NCBI RefSeq assembly: GCF_025460835.1
Contig: NZ_JAMXAY010000048.1
Coordinates: 1-32,660, forward strand
Length of the DNA stretch: 32,660 bases
Origin: Parapedobacter soli
GTDB lineage: Bacteria > Bacteroidota > Bacteroidia > Sphingobacteriales > Sphingobacteriaceae
Direction of reading: 5' to 3'
In this document: piece after piece, positions 7,959 to 17,250 of the stretch
Numbering within the stretch: the first letter of the stretch is position 1
How the letters are laid out: every line of letters starts with the position of its first letter
Notes under the pieces: model-generated
The model's input: only the letters and a program-made list of their open reading frames with translations
What the model was told of the DNA's origin: nothing
Database searches by the model: none
Translations under genes and position numbers: made by a program

Positions 7959-10900
7959 ATGACGTACCACAATCGATTCTTCAGGCGCACATTGTTGAAT
8001 ATGTTTGCCATATTGTTGTTTTGTACCGTTGCGCCAACGGTTCAAGCTCAGTATTTTGGTCAAAATAAAATGAGGTATAAGACATTGGATTTCAGTGTAT
8101 ATGAGACACCTCACTTTAACTTGCACTATTATTTGGAAAACGATACGTTAGTACGGTGGCTGGCCAAGGAAAGCGAAGTGTGGTATGAGTTGCACCAACA
8201 GGTGTTCCGCGATACATTCATTCGTAAGAATCCGATTATTCTCTACGCCAACCACCCGGAGTTCCAACAGACAACGACGGTCCAAGGAGAGATAGGCGTG
8301 GGGACAGGAGGAGTTACCGAGGCATTCAAAACCCGTGTTGTGATGCCTGTGATGCAGATAAACCAACAGACCCGGCACGTGCTCGGCCACGAGCTGGTCC
8401 ACGCGTTCCAGTACCGTGTGCTGATGGAGGGTGGCGACTCCACCCGGTTGGAAAATATCGGCAATATCCCCCTGTGGATGGTGGAAGGGATGGCAGAATA
8501 TTTTTCCATCGGCAAGAAAGACGCTTTTACGGCCATGTGGATGCGTGATGCGTATCTGAATAATGATATTCCTTCATTGCGGCAGATGACCGAAAACATG
8601 AACCGGTATTTCCCGTACCGCTACGGCCAGGCGTTCTGGTCGTATATCGGGGCTACCTATGGCGATACGGTGATCATGCCATTATTTAAGGCAACGGCAA
8701 TGTATGGCTATGAAATGGGGATCCGGCGTGTTTTCGGTTACGATTCGCAGACACTTTCCAATTTATGGCGGAACAGCATGATCAATGCATACCGCAGCCT
8801 GCCGGTAGATACGGCTGTGAAACCCGTGGGACGTTCAATCATCAACACAGGAAACTCGGGCCGGATGAACGTATCGCCTGCAATTTCACCCGATGGCAAG
8901 CATATCGCCTTCCTTTCGGAGAAAAACCTGTTCAGTATAGACCTGTTTTTGGCTGACGCGGAAACCGGAGAGAACATTAGGAAGCTGAGTAGTAAGCTCA
9001 CCAATGAAGATATCGATGAATATAGTTTTATCGAATCGTCGGGGGCGTTTTCTCCGGACAGCCGTAAGTTCGCTTTCTCCGTGTTCAGTAGGGGCAAGAG
9101 TAAGCTAATGGTGGTGGATGTGGAGGACGGCAAGCAGCTTCTGCTGGAAGCGATGGGTGACATTTCGGAATTTGCCAACATCGCCTGGTCACCCGACGGG
9201 GAAACCGTGGCTTTTTCGGGCCTGCAGAATGGCTACAGTGATATTTATCTATACAACATCAGGACCAAAGCGCTTACACAGCTGACGAATGACCGCTATT
9301 CGGATTATCAGCCGGCCTTTTCGCACGATGGAAAATACATCGTGTTTAGTACGGATCGAGTGTCACTGCAATCGGATTCGAAGAGTGTAGATATTCCAAT
9401 GAATATCGCGATAATCGATTTGGATACGCGTGCCATAACAAACATCAACGTTTTCCAAGGAGCCAACAACCTAAATCCGCAGTTCTCGGCCGACAACAGC
9501 CAAGTTTATTTTCTCTCTAACAGCGATGGCTTCCGCAATATGTACCGATATACGTTGGCAGAAGAGAAGGTGGAGCGGCTGACTCAGTATTTTACCGGTA
9601 TCAGTGGCATCACGGAATACTCACCGGCGCTGAGCCTCTCGGCCAAGGGAGATGTATTGTATTCGTATTTCCGTGATAACGGCTACTCCCTTTATTATGC
9701 AAGAGAAAGTGAGTTCACACCGGTCGAGGTGGATCCGTATGTTGTTAACTTCGATGCTGCGCTGCTGCCTCCACCGGAGAATCTCGGGGTGGATGTGGTG
9801 AATGCCAACCTGAGTAACTTCAACCTGTTCCAGCGTATTGGCGACAACCAGATCGCGTCGGTGCCCTACAAACCGAACTTCAAGCTAGATTACCTCGCCA
9901 ATAGCGGGATGGGGTTAGCGGTCGGTAGCCGTTATGGTGCGGGCATAGCCAGTGGTATCCAGGGTATGTTTTCAGATATTCTGGGCCACAACCAGATTTT
10001 TGCGGCGCTATCCATAAATGGTGAGATTTATGATTTTGGTGGCCAGGTGGCCTATATCAATCAGAAAAGTCGGATCAACTGGGGTGGCGCAGTATCGCAT
10101 ATTCCGTATATGTCAGGTTTTTCGATGTATGACATTAGGGATGTTGGGAACGGCGACGAACCGATTCTCGATACCTATATTATCCGGACATTCCAACAGC
10201 AAGCTGAAGCTTTCGGGGCTTACCCGTTTTCACGGAACCACCGGTTTGAGTTGGGTGGAGCCATTGCTCGTTACAGCTACCGCGTAGACCGGTGGTGGCA
10301 GAGTTATTATTATGGCTATGGGGGTAGGGATAAAATAGAAAATGACGAAGCAGGTCAGCTATTCGGTGGTAGCTTCAATGCATTCACCATCCAGCAGGTA
10401 AACACCTCGTTCGTCGGTGACAATGCTGTATTCGGTATTGCTGCTCCATTGCAAGGATATCGGTACCGGGTCGGGGCAGAGCAATATTTCGGCGATTATA
10501 ATTTCACGGCATATACATTTGATGTGCGTAAGTACAACCGTTACCAGCCGGTTACGGTGGCCGCCAGATTATATACATACATGCGGGCAGGTAAGCATGA
10601 GAATGCGTTATATCCGTTGTTTTTGGGATACCCGCATCTAATAAGGGGTTATGAGAGCTCGTCATTCCGCAATAGCACTGGGAGTTTTAACTTCAATAGC
10701 CTTATGGGAACGCGTATTGCCGTATTTAATTTTGAATTGCGGCTGCCCTTCACCGGCCCCGAAAAGCTGGCTGTAATCCGCTCAGGAATGCTATTTTCTG
10801 ATTTGAACTTGTTTTTTGATGCCGGACTGGCTTGGAATAGCGATTCGAAAGTCGCATTCAGGAGTACACCACGGTTGATCGATTCGCAGGTAAATCCGAC

Positions 10901-11078
10901 CGACCCCAGTTTGCCTGCTATTGAAACATATGAACGCATCCCAGCACTCAGCGCTGGCGTATCGTTACGTGTAAACCTGTTCGGCGCAATGGTACTGGAG
11001 CCTTACTATGCATTTCCATTTCAACGCACCGATGTGCAATTCGGAACATTTGGGTTGAATTTCGCACCGGGTTGGTAA
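7959..11078 (+). CDS. Outer-membrane fusion: gluzincin-like protease domain, TolB-like propeller, Omp85-like barrel
   Basis: Translation probably starts at the ATG at 7959; the longer reading begins with TTG. The 1039-residue product has a signal peptide ending near VQAQ (about 30). A peptidase-MA-like zincin domain follows, with H144-E145-L-V-H148 and a third ligand candidate E180 in VEGMAEYFS. Next come about six WD40/PD40 TolB-like blades (about 295-590), marked by recurring SPDGK/SPDSR/SPDGE/SHDGK starts at about 310, 364, 411 and 455. The final ~390 residues are beta-barrel-like with an IRGY motif (R896) typical of Omp85/BamA-family barrels and end in an aromatic residue (W). No POTRA domains are seen. 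It is predicted to sit in the outer membrane with protease and propeller in the periplasm; its client is unknown. Its 3' end overlaps the convergent GIY-YIG gene by 58 nt. Confidence 0.85.
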   Translation: MTYHNRFFRRTLLNMFAILLFCTVAPTVQAQYFGQNKMRYKTLDFSVYETPHFNLHYYLENDTLVRWLAKESEVWYELHQQVFRDTFIRKNPIILYANHPEFQQTTTVQGEIGVGTGGVTEAFKTRVVMPVMQINQQTRHVLGHELVHAFQYRVLMEGGDSTRLENIGNIPLWMVEGMAEYFSIGKKDAFTAMWMRDAYLNNDIPSLRQMTENMNRYFPYRYGQAFWSYIGATYGDTVIMPLFKATAMYGYEMGIRRVFGYDSQTLSNLWRNSMINAYRSLPVDTAVKPVGRSIINTGNSGRMNVSPAISPDGKHIAFLSEKNLFSIDLFLADAETGENIRKLSSKLTNEDIDEYSFIESSGAFSPDSRKFAFSVFSRGKSKLMVVDVEDGKQLLLEAMGDISEFANIAWSPDGETVAFSGLQNGYSDIYLYNIRTKALTQLTNDRYSDYQPAFSHDGKYIVFSTDRVSLQSDSKSVDIPMNIAIIDLDTRAITNINVFQGANNLNPQFSADNSQVYFLSNSDGFRNMYRYTLAEEKVERLTQYFTGISGITEYSPALSLSAKGDVLYSYFRDNGYSLYYARESEFTPVEVDPYVVNFDAALLPPPENLGVDVVNANLSNFNLFQRIGDNQIASVPYKPNFKLDYLANSGMGLAVGSRYGAGIASGIQGMFSDILGHNQIFAALSINGEIYDFGGQVAYINQKSRINWGGAVSHIPYMSGFSMYDIRDVGNGDEPILDTYIIRTFQQQAEAFGAYPFSRNHRFELGGAIARYSYRVDRWWQSYYYGYGGRDKIENDEAGQLFGGSFNAFTIQQVNTSFVGDNAVFGIAAPLQGYRYRVGAEQYFGDYNFTAYTFDVRKYNRYQPVTVAARLYTYMRAGKHENALYPLFLGYPHLIRGYESSSFRNSTGSFNFNSLMGTRIAVFNFELRLPFTGPEKLAVIRSGMLFSDLNLFFDAGLAWNSDSKVAFRSTPRLIDSQVNPTDPSLPAIETYERIPALSAGVSLRVNLFGAMVLEPYYAFPFQRTDVQFGTFGLNFAPGW

Positions 11079-11389
11079 ACGACAATCATTGGGTAAGTGG
11101 CCCGCTTCGCGCCTGTAGCTCCCAAATCCAGCCAATTGGGGTTACGCCGCCGTATCAAGCGCTCTTTCTGCATACGGGTGTAATGGCTTAATTCGTTAAA
11201 CCTGCGTAATGCAGTCTCGTTGCTTGGGAGTGTTTCGTGATACACCAACCGCGACACGGTAGAATAAGCATCGAAAAACAATCCTGTAAGTTCGCGATAC
11301 GTCTCGGCGGCCTTTCGGAGGTCGTCTGTCATGCCTACATGGAGGCAATTGCGGTTGCTGTCGGTAAGGATATAAACATAGCTACTCAT
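11021..11389 (-). CDS. Small GIY-YIG-like protein, probably catalytically impaired
   Basis: The 122-residue protein starts at the ATG at 11389 and contains a GIY-YIG fold signature: YVYIL (residues 4-8) then CLHVG (15-19, in place of YIG) and DDLRKA (R25 as the possible catalytic arginine). The C-terminal helix ALRRFNELSHYTRMQKERLI matches the YhbQ/UPF0213-type helix, but the position of the metal-binding glutamate is F64. NPNWLDL (83-89) is another family hallmark. GIY-YIG domains cut DNA with one metal ion bound by that glutamate, so loss of nuclease activity is likely; E66 might substitute. It is convergent with, and overlaps, the outer-membrane fusion gene, and divergent from the XRE-S24 regulator. 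Confidence 0.8.
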   Translation of the reverse strand: MSSYVYILTDSNRNCLHVGMTDDLRKAAETYRELTGLFFDAYSTVSRLVYHETLPSNETALRRFNELSHYTRMQKERLIRRRNPNWLDLGATGAKRATYPMIVVYQPGAKFNPNVPNCTSVR

Positions 11390-11499
11390 GTTGTGGAAAA
11401 AATATTTTAGTATTAATTTTTACAATCTAGAAAAAGTTACTAACTTTATTGGCACAATAATACTAATTTATTTAGTTAATACAAATTTATTTTTATTTT

Positions 11500-12273
11500 A
11501 TGTCTAACATTGCTAACAATCTTAAATACCTTCGTAAGAAAAAGCGGCTTACCCAGCAGCAATTTGCGGAAGAAATGGGTATTAAACGTGCGTCTGTAGG
11601 GGCCTATGAAGAACGCCGGGCAGAACCCAAGTATGAGTTGCTAAAGAAAATCGCCGACTTTTATAACCTAACGATGGATGAGTTGGCCAATGATGTGATT
11701 GACGATAAGTGGAAGCCTACGGCCCGTGGCAACGCGGCCAGTGTCCGGGTATTGAGCATCACTGTAGATGGTGAGGATAAGGAGAATATCGAACTGGTGC
11801 CAGTCAAAGCCAGTGCCGGATATCTGAATGGTTATGCCGATCCGGAGTACATCGCGGAATTGCCTCGGTTTAGCCTGCCCATGTTCAGGCAGGGTACCTA
11901 TCGGGCTTTTGAAATCAAAGGTGATTCGATGCTGCCGCTCCAGCCGGGCAGTGTGGTCATTGCCGAATATGTAGAAGATTGGAGCAGCATCAAACCGGGG
12001 CAGACCTACGTGGTCATCTCCAAAGATGAAGGTATTGTGTACAAACGTATTGCTTTTAAATATAAGGCTGACAAAGGGCTGAAGCTGGTATCCGATAACA
12101 AGAGTTACGATCCGTATTGGGTTTCCACAGACGATATATTAGAAGTATGGAGAGCAAAAGCATATATCAGTACACAGTTACCCGAGCCGCCCCCCGAGCC
12201 AACGATGGAAACACTCACGGCGATGATGACCCAGATGCAGAAAACCATTAGCAATGTGGTTGAAAAAAGGTGA
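11500..12273 (+). CDS. XRE-family regulator with LexA/CI-like S24 peptidase domain
   Basis: This 257-residue protein has an N-terminal Cro/CI helix-turn-helix (about 6-62; LTQQQFAEEMGIKRASVGAY) and a C-terminal S24 (LexA-fold) domain. The serine nucleophile is S143 in KGDSMLP and the lysine is K182 in GIVYKRI. An Ala-Gly pair (A106-G107 in VKASAGYLNG) lies 37 residues before the serine, as in LexA and phage repressors, so self-cleavage is plausible. The last ~35 residues are a Pro/Glu-rich tail followed by a Met/Thr-rich helix. No phage genes are nearby. The gene is preceded by a very AT-rich region (11390-11499). It is followed by the rimP operon with an intervening hairpin terminator. Its targets are not known. 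Confidence 0.9.
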   Translation: MSNIANNLKYLRKKKRLTQQQFAEEMGIKRASVGAYEERRAEPKYELLKKIADFYNLTMDELANDVIDDKWKPTARGNAASVRVLSITVDGEDKENIELVPVKASAGYLNGYADPEYIAELPRFSLPMFRQGTYRAFEIKGDSMLPLQPGSVVIAEYVEDWSSIKPGQTYVVISKDEGIVYKRIAFKYKADKGLKLVSDNKSYDPYWVSTDDILEVWRAKAYISTQLPEPPPEPTMETLTAMMTQMQKTISNVVEKR

Positions 12274-12315
12274 AAAAAGCGACGGGCGTGATTTTTTATT
12301 TTTGAAGATTTTTTT

Positions 12316-12323
12316 TACCTTTG
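12316..12323 (+). promoter_or_regulatory. Candidate -7 box of the rimP-nusA promoter
   Basis: TACCTTTG is a perfect TAnnTTTG element in the gap between the XRE-S24 gene and rimP. The expected start of transcription is near 12330. A clear -33 TTTG at the right distance is absent (the stretch there is T-rich), so the call is moderate. Confidence 0.4.
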
Positions 12324-12335
12324 CGTGATCTTGGT

Positions 12336-12365
12336 AAAGAGGGGACAGCTTTAGTCCCCTTTTTT
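12336..12365 (+). terminator. GC-rich hairpin with T-tract between XRE-S24 gene and rimP
   Basis: AGGGGAC (12340-12346) pairs perfectly with GTCCCCT (12354-12360) around a 7-nt loop. The stem can extend with A/G-T pairs into the run of T that follows (12361-12365). It can serve as the terminator of the XRE-S24 gene, whose stop is 66 nt upstream. Because it lies downstream of the candidate -7 box, it may instead sit in the rimP leader. Confidence 0.7.
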
Positions 12366-12389
12366 CATGGTTACTAGTTTGATAGAGAC

Positions 12390-12860
12390 GTGGCACATTC
12401 GATAGAAGACAGGGTTAACACATTGGTGCAGGAGAAAATTGCCGATAGGGAAGATCTCTTTGTCGTAGACGTAAAGATGCATTCCAACGGCAAGTTGGAG
12501 GTGTTAGTAGACGGCGACCAAGGGATCAGTATCCAAGATTGTGCAGCGATAAGCCGCCATGTGGGTTTCCACTTGGAAGAGGAAGATACGATACAACATG
12601 CATACCGACTGGAAGTGTCGTCGCCCGGTATAGACCGCCCGCTAAACACGGTGCGGCAATACCGCAAGAATATCGGAAGAACGGTTGAGGTTTCGCTGCA
12701 GGATGGGGGAACCGTGTCAGGCAAATTAGTGGAGGTGGCAGAAGAGTCCATCATCATCGTTGAAAAAATAAAAGAGAAAGGGAAGAAAGCTGTGGAACAG
12801 CAGCGAATGATACCCCTTGGAAACATCACAACAATAAAGGTGTTAATTTCATTTAAATAA
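12390..12860 (+). CDS. rimP: Ribosome maturation factor RimP
   Basis: The 156-residue protein starts with GTG at 12390. The family core is present: the N-terminal alpha/beta domain (about 1-80; LEVLVDGDQGISIQDCAAIS) and the signature LEVSSPGIDRPL at about 71-82, followed by the small Sm-like beta-barrel C-terminal domain. RimP binds the 30S subunit and helps its maturation in the cytoplasm. Length is normal. It is directly followed by nusA (1-nt gap after the stop), the conserved rimP-nusA-infB order of bacteria, so it is very likely co-transcribed with nusA. Confidence 0.96.
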   Translation: MAHSIEDRVNTLVQEKIADREDLFVVDVKMHSNGKLEVLVDGDQGISIQDCAAISRHVGFHLEEEDTIQHAYRLEVSSPGIDRPLNTVRQYRKNIGRTVEVSLQDGGTVSGKLVEVAEESIIIVEKIKEKGKKAVEQQRMIPLGNITTIKVLISFK

Positions 12861-12861
12861 A

Positions 12862-14100
12862 ATGAGCAATAATATCAATCTCATTGACTCTTTTCAAGAA
12901 TTTAAAGAGTTCAAGAACATCGACCGCCCGACGGTCATCAGTGTGCTGGAGGAAGTTTTCCGGAGTATGATCCGCAGAAAATACGGTACAGACGAAAACT
13001 GCGACGTCATTGTCAACCCCGACAACGGTGACTTGGAAATATGGCGTACCCGCGTTGTCGTGGAAGACGAGTTCTCGGAAGACGACGATTTGGAAATAGA
13101 GCTTGCCGAGGCAAGGAAATACGACCCCGATTTGGAAGTAGGCGATGACTATATCGAAGAGATCACGCTCGAAAGTTTCGGCCGCCGGGCCATACTGGCG
13201 GCCCGTCAGACATTGGTCTCTAAAATACTGGAATTAGAGAAAGACGAAGTATTCAAAAAATACAAGGATAGAGAAGGGGAGCTGATTACCGGCGAAGTAT
13301 ACCAGATATGGAAAAAAGAAACGTTGGTGCTCGATGATGACGGCAATGAGCTGATTTTGCCGAAGACCGAACAGATTCCGGCAGACTATTTCAAGAAAGG
13401 TGATACCATCCGCGCCGTGGTAGAGAAGGTAGAGATGGTCAATGCCAATCCCCGCATCATCATCTCGCGCACGTCACCCGCTTTCTTGCAGCGACTCTTT
13501 GAGTTGGAAGTGCCAGAGATATTTGACGGATTGATCACAATTAAGAAAATCGTCCGGGAACCGGGTGAACGGGCCAAGGTAGCTGTGGAGTCGTACGATG
13601 ATCGCATCGACCCGGTGGGGGCTTGTGTAGGCATGAAAGGCTCGCGTATACATGGTATCGTGCGTGAGCTGCGCAATGAAAACATCGACGTGATCAATTA
13701 CACCAATAATACACAGCTATACATCCAGCGGGCGCTGAGCCCAGCGCGCATCGGTTCTATCAAGCTAGACGATGAGCACATGACGGCTGCGGTGTACCTT
13801 AAATCCGATCAGGTTTCGTTGGCAATCGGGCGCGGTGGGCATAATATCAAGCTTGCAGGTAAGTTGACAGGATACGAAATAGATGTGTATCGCGAAGCCG
13901 AAGAGGTGGAAGAGGATGTGGATATCGAAGAATTTGCAGATGAAATTGACGGCTGGATCATCGATGAGCTGAAGCGTGTTGGGTTGGATACTGCCAAATC
14001 GGTATTGGCTCTCTCCGTCGACGATCTGGTGCGGCGCACTGATTTAGAGGAAAGTACCATTCACGAAATCATACAGGTGTTGGAAGCGGAGTTTGAATAG
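12862..14100 (+). CDS. nusA: Transcription termination/antitermination factor NusA
   Basis: The 412-residue protein has the NusA order: N-terminal RNA-polymerase-binding domain (about 1-130, with an acidic insert EDEFSEDDDLEIELAE), S1 domain (about 135-205), and two KH domains with the hallmark VGMKGSRIHGIVRELRNENI (about 255-275) and AIGRGGHNIKLAGKL (about 322-336). A short C-terminal helix-hairpin-helix-like segment follows. It lacks the long acidic repeats of Proteobacterial NusA. NusA controls pausing, termination and antitermination. It follows rimP by one base and precedes infB by 97 nt. Confidence 0.96.
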   Translation: MSNNINLIDSFQEFKEFKNIDRPTVISVLEEVFRSMIRRKYGTDENCDVIVNPDNGDLEIWRTRVVVEDEFSEDDDLEIELAEARKYDPDLEVGDDYIEEITLESFGRRAILAARQTLVSKILELEKDEVFKKYKDREGELITGEVYQIWKKETLVLDDDGNELILPKTEQIPADYFKKGDTIRAVVEKVEMVNANPRIIISRTSPAFLQRLFELEVPEIFDGLITIKKIVREPGERAKVAVESYDDRIDPVGACVGMKGSRIHGIVRELRNENIDVINYTNNTQLYIQRALSPARIGSIKLDDEHMTAAVYLKSDQVSLAIGRGGHNIKLAGKLTGYEIDVYREAEEVEEDVDIEEFADEIDGWIIDELKRVGLDTAKSVLALSVDDLVRRTDLEESTIHEIIQVLEAEFE

Positions 14101-14130
14101 CGGCATGCATCAACGCGGCATTTTCATTTC

Positions 14131-14164
14131 ATTGCCGATAAACGCTTAAAAAAGTATACTTTTG
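14131..14164 (+). promoter_or_regulatory. Candidate promoter for infB
   Basis: ATTG (14131-14134), a 22-nt spacer and TACTTTTG (14157-14164) match the Bacteroidota -33/-7 pattern, with a perfect -7 box 33 nt before the infB ATG. It would let infB be expressed apart from nusA. Confidence 0.5.
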
Positions 14165-14197
14165 TATAGCACAAAAAACGAGAGGTAAATAAATTAG

Positions 14198-17101
14198 ATG
14201 TCAGAAGGTAAGCGCATAACATTGCTGAAAGCAGCAAAAGAACTGAACATTGGTATAGGCACCGCTGTGGAGTTTTTAGCCAAAAGTGGCTATGAAATCG
14301 AGCCCAAGCCGGCTACAAAGCTGGATAGCGAGACCTATGATGTGCTGTTACGGGAGTTTCAGGGCGATAAGATCGTGAAGGAGGAAGCCAATCAAATCAT
14401 CATTGGTAAGATTCGTCGCGAAGAGTCACCTGCTGAAGCGGTTATGCCAAAGCCAAGGCGTGAGAGTGACGGGGAGGAGATTCTAATTAAGAATACGGGC
14501 TCGTTCGTGCCCGACGAACACCCAGAGGTAGCAGCATCTGAACCAGAGAAGGAAAAAGAAAAGCCTGCTGCGCCTACTGTCGAAGTGGAAGAAGAACCCC
14601 ACCATACGGGGATGAAGATTGTCGGCAAAATAGATTTGTCGACCTTGAATAGAGGAGGGAAACATCACCCTAAACCCGCAAAAGAGGAAGTGACAAAGGC
14701 CGCTGATGAAGCCGTAACACCAAAACAGGAGGTGCCGGAATCGAAGATAGCTGATGTGCCAGCCGAACAGCCGGAAAAAGTTGCCGCTGCAGTGGAGCAG
14801 CCCGAGGAAGAGCAGCCGCCAGCAGCAGCTGAAGCAGAGCAGCCCGCACCAGAGGCAAGTGCTCCATCCGAATCACGGAAGGCCGACGCCAAAGCGGAGA
14901 CACATTTACCAAAACAAGACGTTATCCGGGCGCGGGCGCAGCGCCTCACGGGCCCCAACGTCGTTGGTCGGATTGATTTGCCTACACACCATCCGAAAGA
15001 AAAGCCAGTGGCTTCTTCGAGTTCAGCAGGTGGGGCAGCTCACGACCAGAAGCGGAAAAGGAAACGTAAGGATAAACCAACCCAACAACGGCCAGGCACC
15101 CATACGACGCCCCACCAAGGCGGCGGTAAAGGGCGGTCGGAATTCAGGGGCAAGCCACGTCATGGTAGCGAAAGCCGGGAGGAACCATCTGAAAAAGAAA
15201 TCCAAGACCAGATTAAGGCCACCCTTGCACGGCTCAGCGGTGCGGGTAAATCCAGCAAGTTCGCCCAGCGCGCGAAGCTCCGCCGTCAGAAGCGTGATGA
15301 TATTGCCCATTCGGCGGAAGAAGCAGCGTTGGAACAGGAAATGATGTCGAAGGTATTGAAGGTTACGGAGTTCGTGACCGCCAACGACCTGGCCAACATG
15401 ATGGGTGTACAGGTAACACAAATCATCGCGACCTGCATGAGCCTTGGCCTCTTCGTTTCCATCAACCAACGCCTGGATGCGGAAACGATTGCGATCGTAG
15501 CGGATGAGTTCGGCTATGAAATCGAATTCGTGAAGCCTGAAGACGAGGAAAACACAGAGCTGGAAGAACCGGATACCCCGGAAAACCTCATCCCGCGCGC
15601 ACCCATCGTCACCGTGATGGGCCACGTAGACCACGGTAAGACATCATTGCTTGATTACGTGCGTAAAACTAACGTTATCGGCGGTGAAGCCGGCGGGATT
15701 ACCCAGCATATAGGGGCTTATGAAGTGACACTGGATGATGGACGAAAAATGACGTTCCTCGATACACCGGGCCACGAGGCGTTTACGGCGATGCGTGCGC
15801 GCGGTGCACAGGTCACCGATATTGCCATTATCGTAATCGCGGCGGACGATAGCGTGATGCCGCAAACGAAAGAGGCTATCAACCACGCTCAGGCAGCCGG
15901 TGTGCCAATCGTCTTTGCGTTCACCAAAATCGACAAACCCCATGCAAATGCCGATAAAATCCGCGAACAGCTTTCCAGCATGAATATCCTGGTCGAAGAC
16001 TGGGGTGGTAAGTACCAGTGCCAGGAAATATCGGGTAAGACTGGGCAAAATGTAGATTTGCTGCTCGAAAAGGTGTTGTTGGAGGCAGAGCTGCTCGAAC
16101 TGACGGCCGACCCGAAGAAACGTGCGGTAGGATCGGTAATCGAAGCGAGCCTCGACAAGGGCAGGGGTATTGTCACCACCGTATTGATACAAGGGGGCAC
16201 GCTGCGGGTAGGGGCCCCCATATTGGCTGGATCCCATAGTGGTAAGGTAAAAGCCCTCTACAACGAGCGTGGACAACGCGTCACGGAGGCTGGCGCTTCA
16301 ACACCGGTGCAGATGCTTGGGATGTCGGGTGCACCTACAGCAGGTGATAAATTCTATGAAATGGAAAGCGAGACCGACGCCCGCCAAGTGGCCAATAAAC
16401 GGCTTCAGTTGCAGCGTGAACAAGGCCTCCGCACGCAGAAACATATTACCCTCGATGAAATCGGTAGACGATTAGCCATTGGCAATTTCAAAGAGCTCAA
16501 TATCATTGTTAAGGGCGACGTGGATGGTTCCATCGAGGCGCTGTCCGACTCGTTACTCAAACTGTCGACAGAAGAAATCCAGGTCAACGTTATCCATAAA
16601 TCGGTTGGCCAGATCTCGGAATCAGACGTGCTGTTAGCATCCGCGTCAGACGCGATTATTATTGGCTTCCAGGTGAGGCCGTCTACCGGTGCTCGGAAGC
16701 TCGCCGAACAAGAACAGATCGACATCCGGTTGTATTCGATTATATACGATGCGATCGAGGAGGTGAAGGCCGCCATGGAAGGTATGTTGGAACCGAAGTA
16801 TGAAGAGAAAATCGTAGCCAATGTCGAAATCCGGGAGACCTTTAAGATCAGCAAGGTCGGTACAATCGCAGGCTGTATGGTGCTGGATGGTAAGATCAAC
16901 AGAAACCACAGCATACGGGTGATCCGTGATGGGGTTGTAGTATATACCGGGCATCTGGCGTCGCTCAAGCGTTTTAAAGACGACGTAAAAGAGGTGGCTG
17001 CTGGCTACGAATGCGGGTTGAATATCCAGAATTTCAATGACATCAAAGTAGGTGATATCATCGAAGCCTACGAGCAAGTCGAAGTGAAGCGCAAACTCTG
17101 A
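14198..17101 (+). CDS. infB: Translation initiation factor IF-2
   Basis: The 967-residue protein has an N-terminal IF2_N helical domain (about 1-60), a long Glu/Pro/Ala-rich then basic low-complexity linker (about 65-330), a second IF2_N-type domain (about 385-440), and the GTPase core. G1 is GHVDHGKT (475-482), G3 is DTPGHEAF, and G4 is the unusual-looking but family-normal FTKIDKP. Domains II, III and IV follow, ending in [11 protein letters not shown]-2 brings fMet-tRNA to the 30S subunit and promotes subunit joining. The long disordered linker is typical for Bacteroidota. It ends the rimP-nusA-infB block, followed by a strong terminator. Confidence 0.97.
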   Translation: MSEGKRITLLKAAKELNIGIGTAVEFLAKSGYEIEPKPATKLDSETYDVLLREFQGDKIVKEEANQIIIGKIRREESPAEAVMPKPRRESDGEEILIKNTGSFVPDEHPEVAASEPEKEKEKPAAPTVEVEEEPHHTGMKIVGKIDLSTLNRGGKHHPKPAKEEVTKAADEAVTPKQEVPESKIADVPAEQPEKVAAAVEQPEEEQPPAAAEAEQPAPEASAPSESRKADAKAETHLPKQDVIRARAQRLTGPNVVGRIDLPTHHPKEKPVASSSSAGGAAHDQKRKRKRKDKPTQQRPGTHTTPHQGGGKGRSEFRGKPRHGSESREEPSEKEIQDQIKATLARLSGAGKSSKFAQRAKLRRQKRDDIAHSAEEAALEQEMMSKVLKVTEFVTANDLANMMGVQVTQIIATCMSLGLFVSINQRLDAETIAIVADEFGYEIEFVKPEDEENTELEEPDTPENLIPRAPIVTVMGHVDHGKTSLLDYVRKTNVIGGEAGGITQHIGAYEVTLDDGRKMTFLDTPGHEAFTAMRARGAQVTDIAIIVIAADDSVMPQTKEAINHAQAAGVPIVFAFTKIDKPHANADKIREQLSSMNILVEDWGGKYQCQEISGKTGQNVDLLLEKVLLEAELLELTADPKKRAVGSVIEASLDKGRGIVTTVLIQGGTLRVGAPILAGSHSGKVKALYNERGQRVTEAGASTPVQMLGMSGAPTAGDKFYEMESETDARQVANKRLQLQREQGLRTQKHITLDEIGRRLAIGNFKELNIIVKGDVDGSIEALSDSLLKLSTEEIQVNVIHKSVGQISESDVLLASASDAIIIGFQVRPSTGARKLAEQEQIDIRLYSIIYDAIEEVKAAMEGMLEPKYEEKIVANVEIRETFKISKVGTIAGCMVLDGKINRNHSIRVIRDGVVVYTGHLASLKRFKDDVKEVAAGYECGLNIQNFNDIKVGDIIEAYEQVEVKRKL

Positions 17102-17164
17102 CAACGTGTGCCATATATGGATAAATATCATTAAATGGCCCTCTTAGTGAGGCAATAAGAGACT

Positions 17165-17213
17165 GATAGCCCGGTTTTTCGTCGAGTGACTGAAACCGGG
17201 CTATCGTTTTTTT
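17165..17213 (+). terminator. Strong intrinsic terminator after infB
   Basis: GATAGCCCGGTTT (17165-17177) pairs perfectly with AAACCGGGCTATC (17193-17205), giving a 13-bp stem with a 15-nt loop, followed by a T run (17207-17213). It lies 63 nt after the infB stop and about 38 nt before the next gene, so it ends the infB transcript. Confidence 0.92.
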
Positions 17214-17250
17214 GTTGAACTAATGATACACTATTTAATGATTTTACCCC

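Noticed and set aside
11390-11499. Promoters in the divergent gap between the GIY-YIG-like and XRE-S24 genes
   Set aside because: TAACTTTA (11451) and, on the minus strand, TAAATTTG (11482-11489) resemble -7 boxes, but neither has a good -33 partner in this very AT-rich stretch.
14665-15634. Several minus-strand ORFs rich in Ser/Ala/Cys opposite infB
   Set aside because: They are antisense shadows of the IF-2 low-complexity linker and show no family features.
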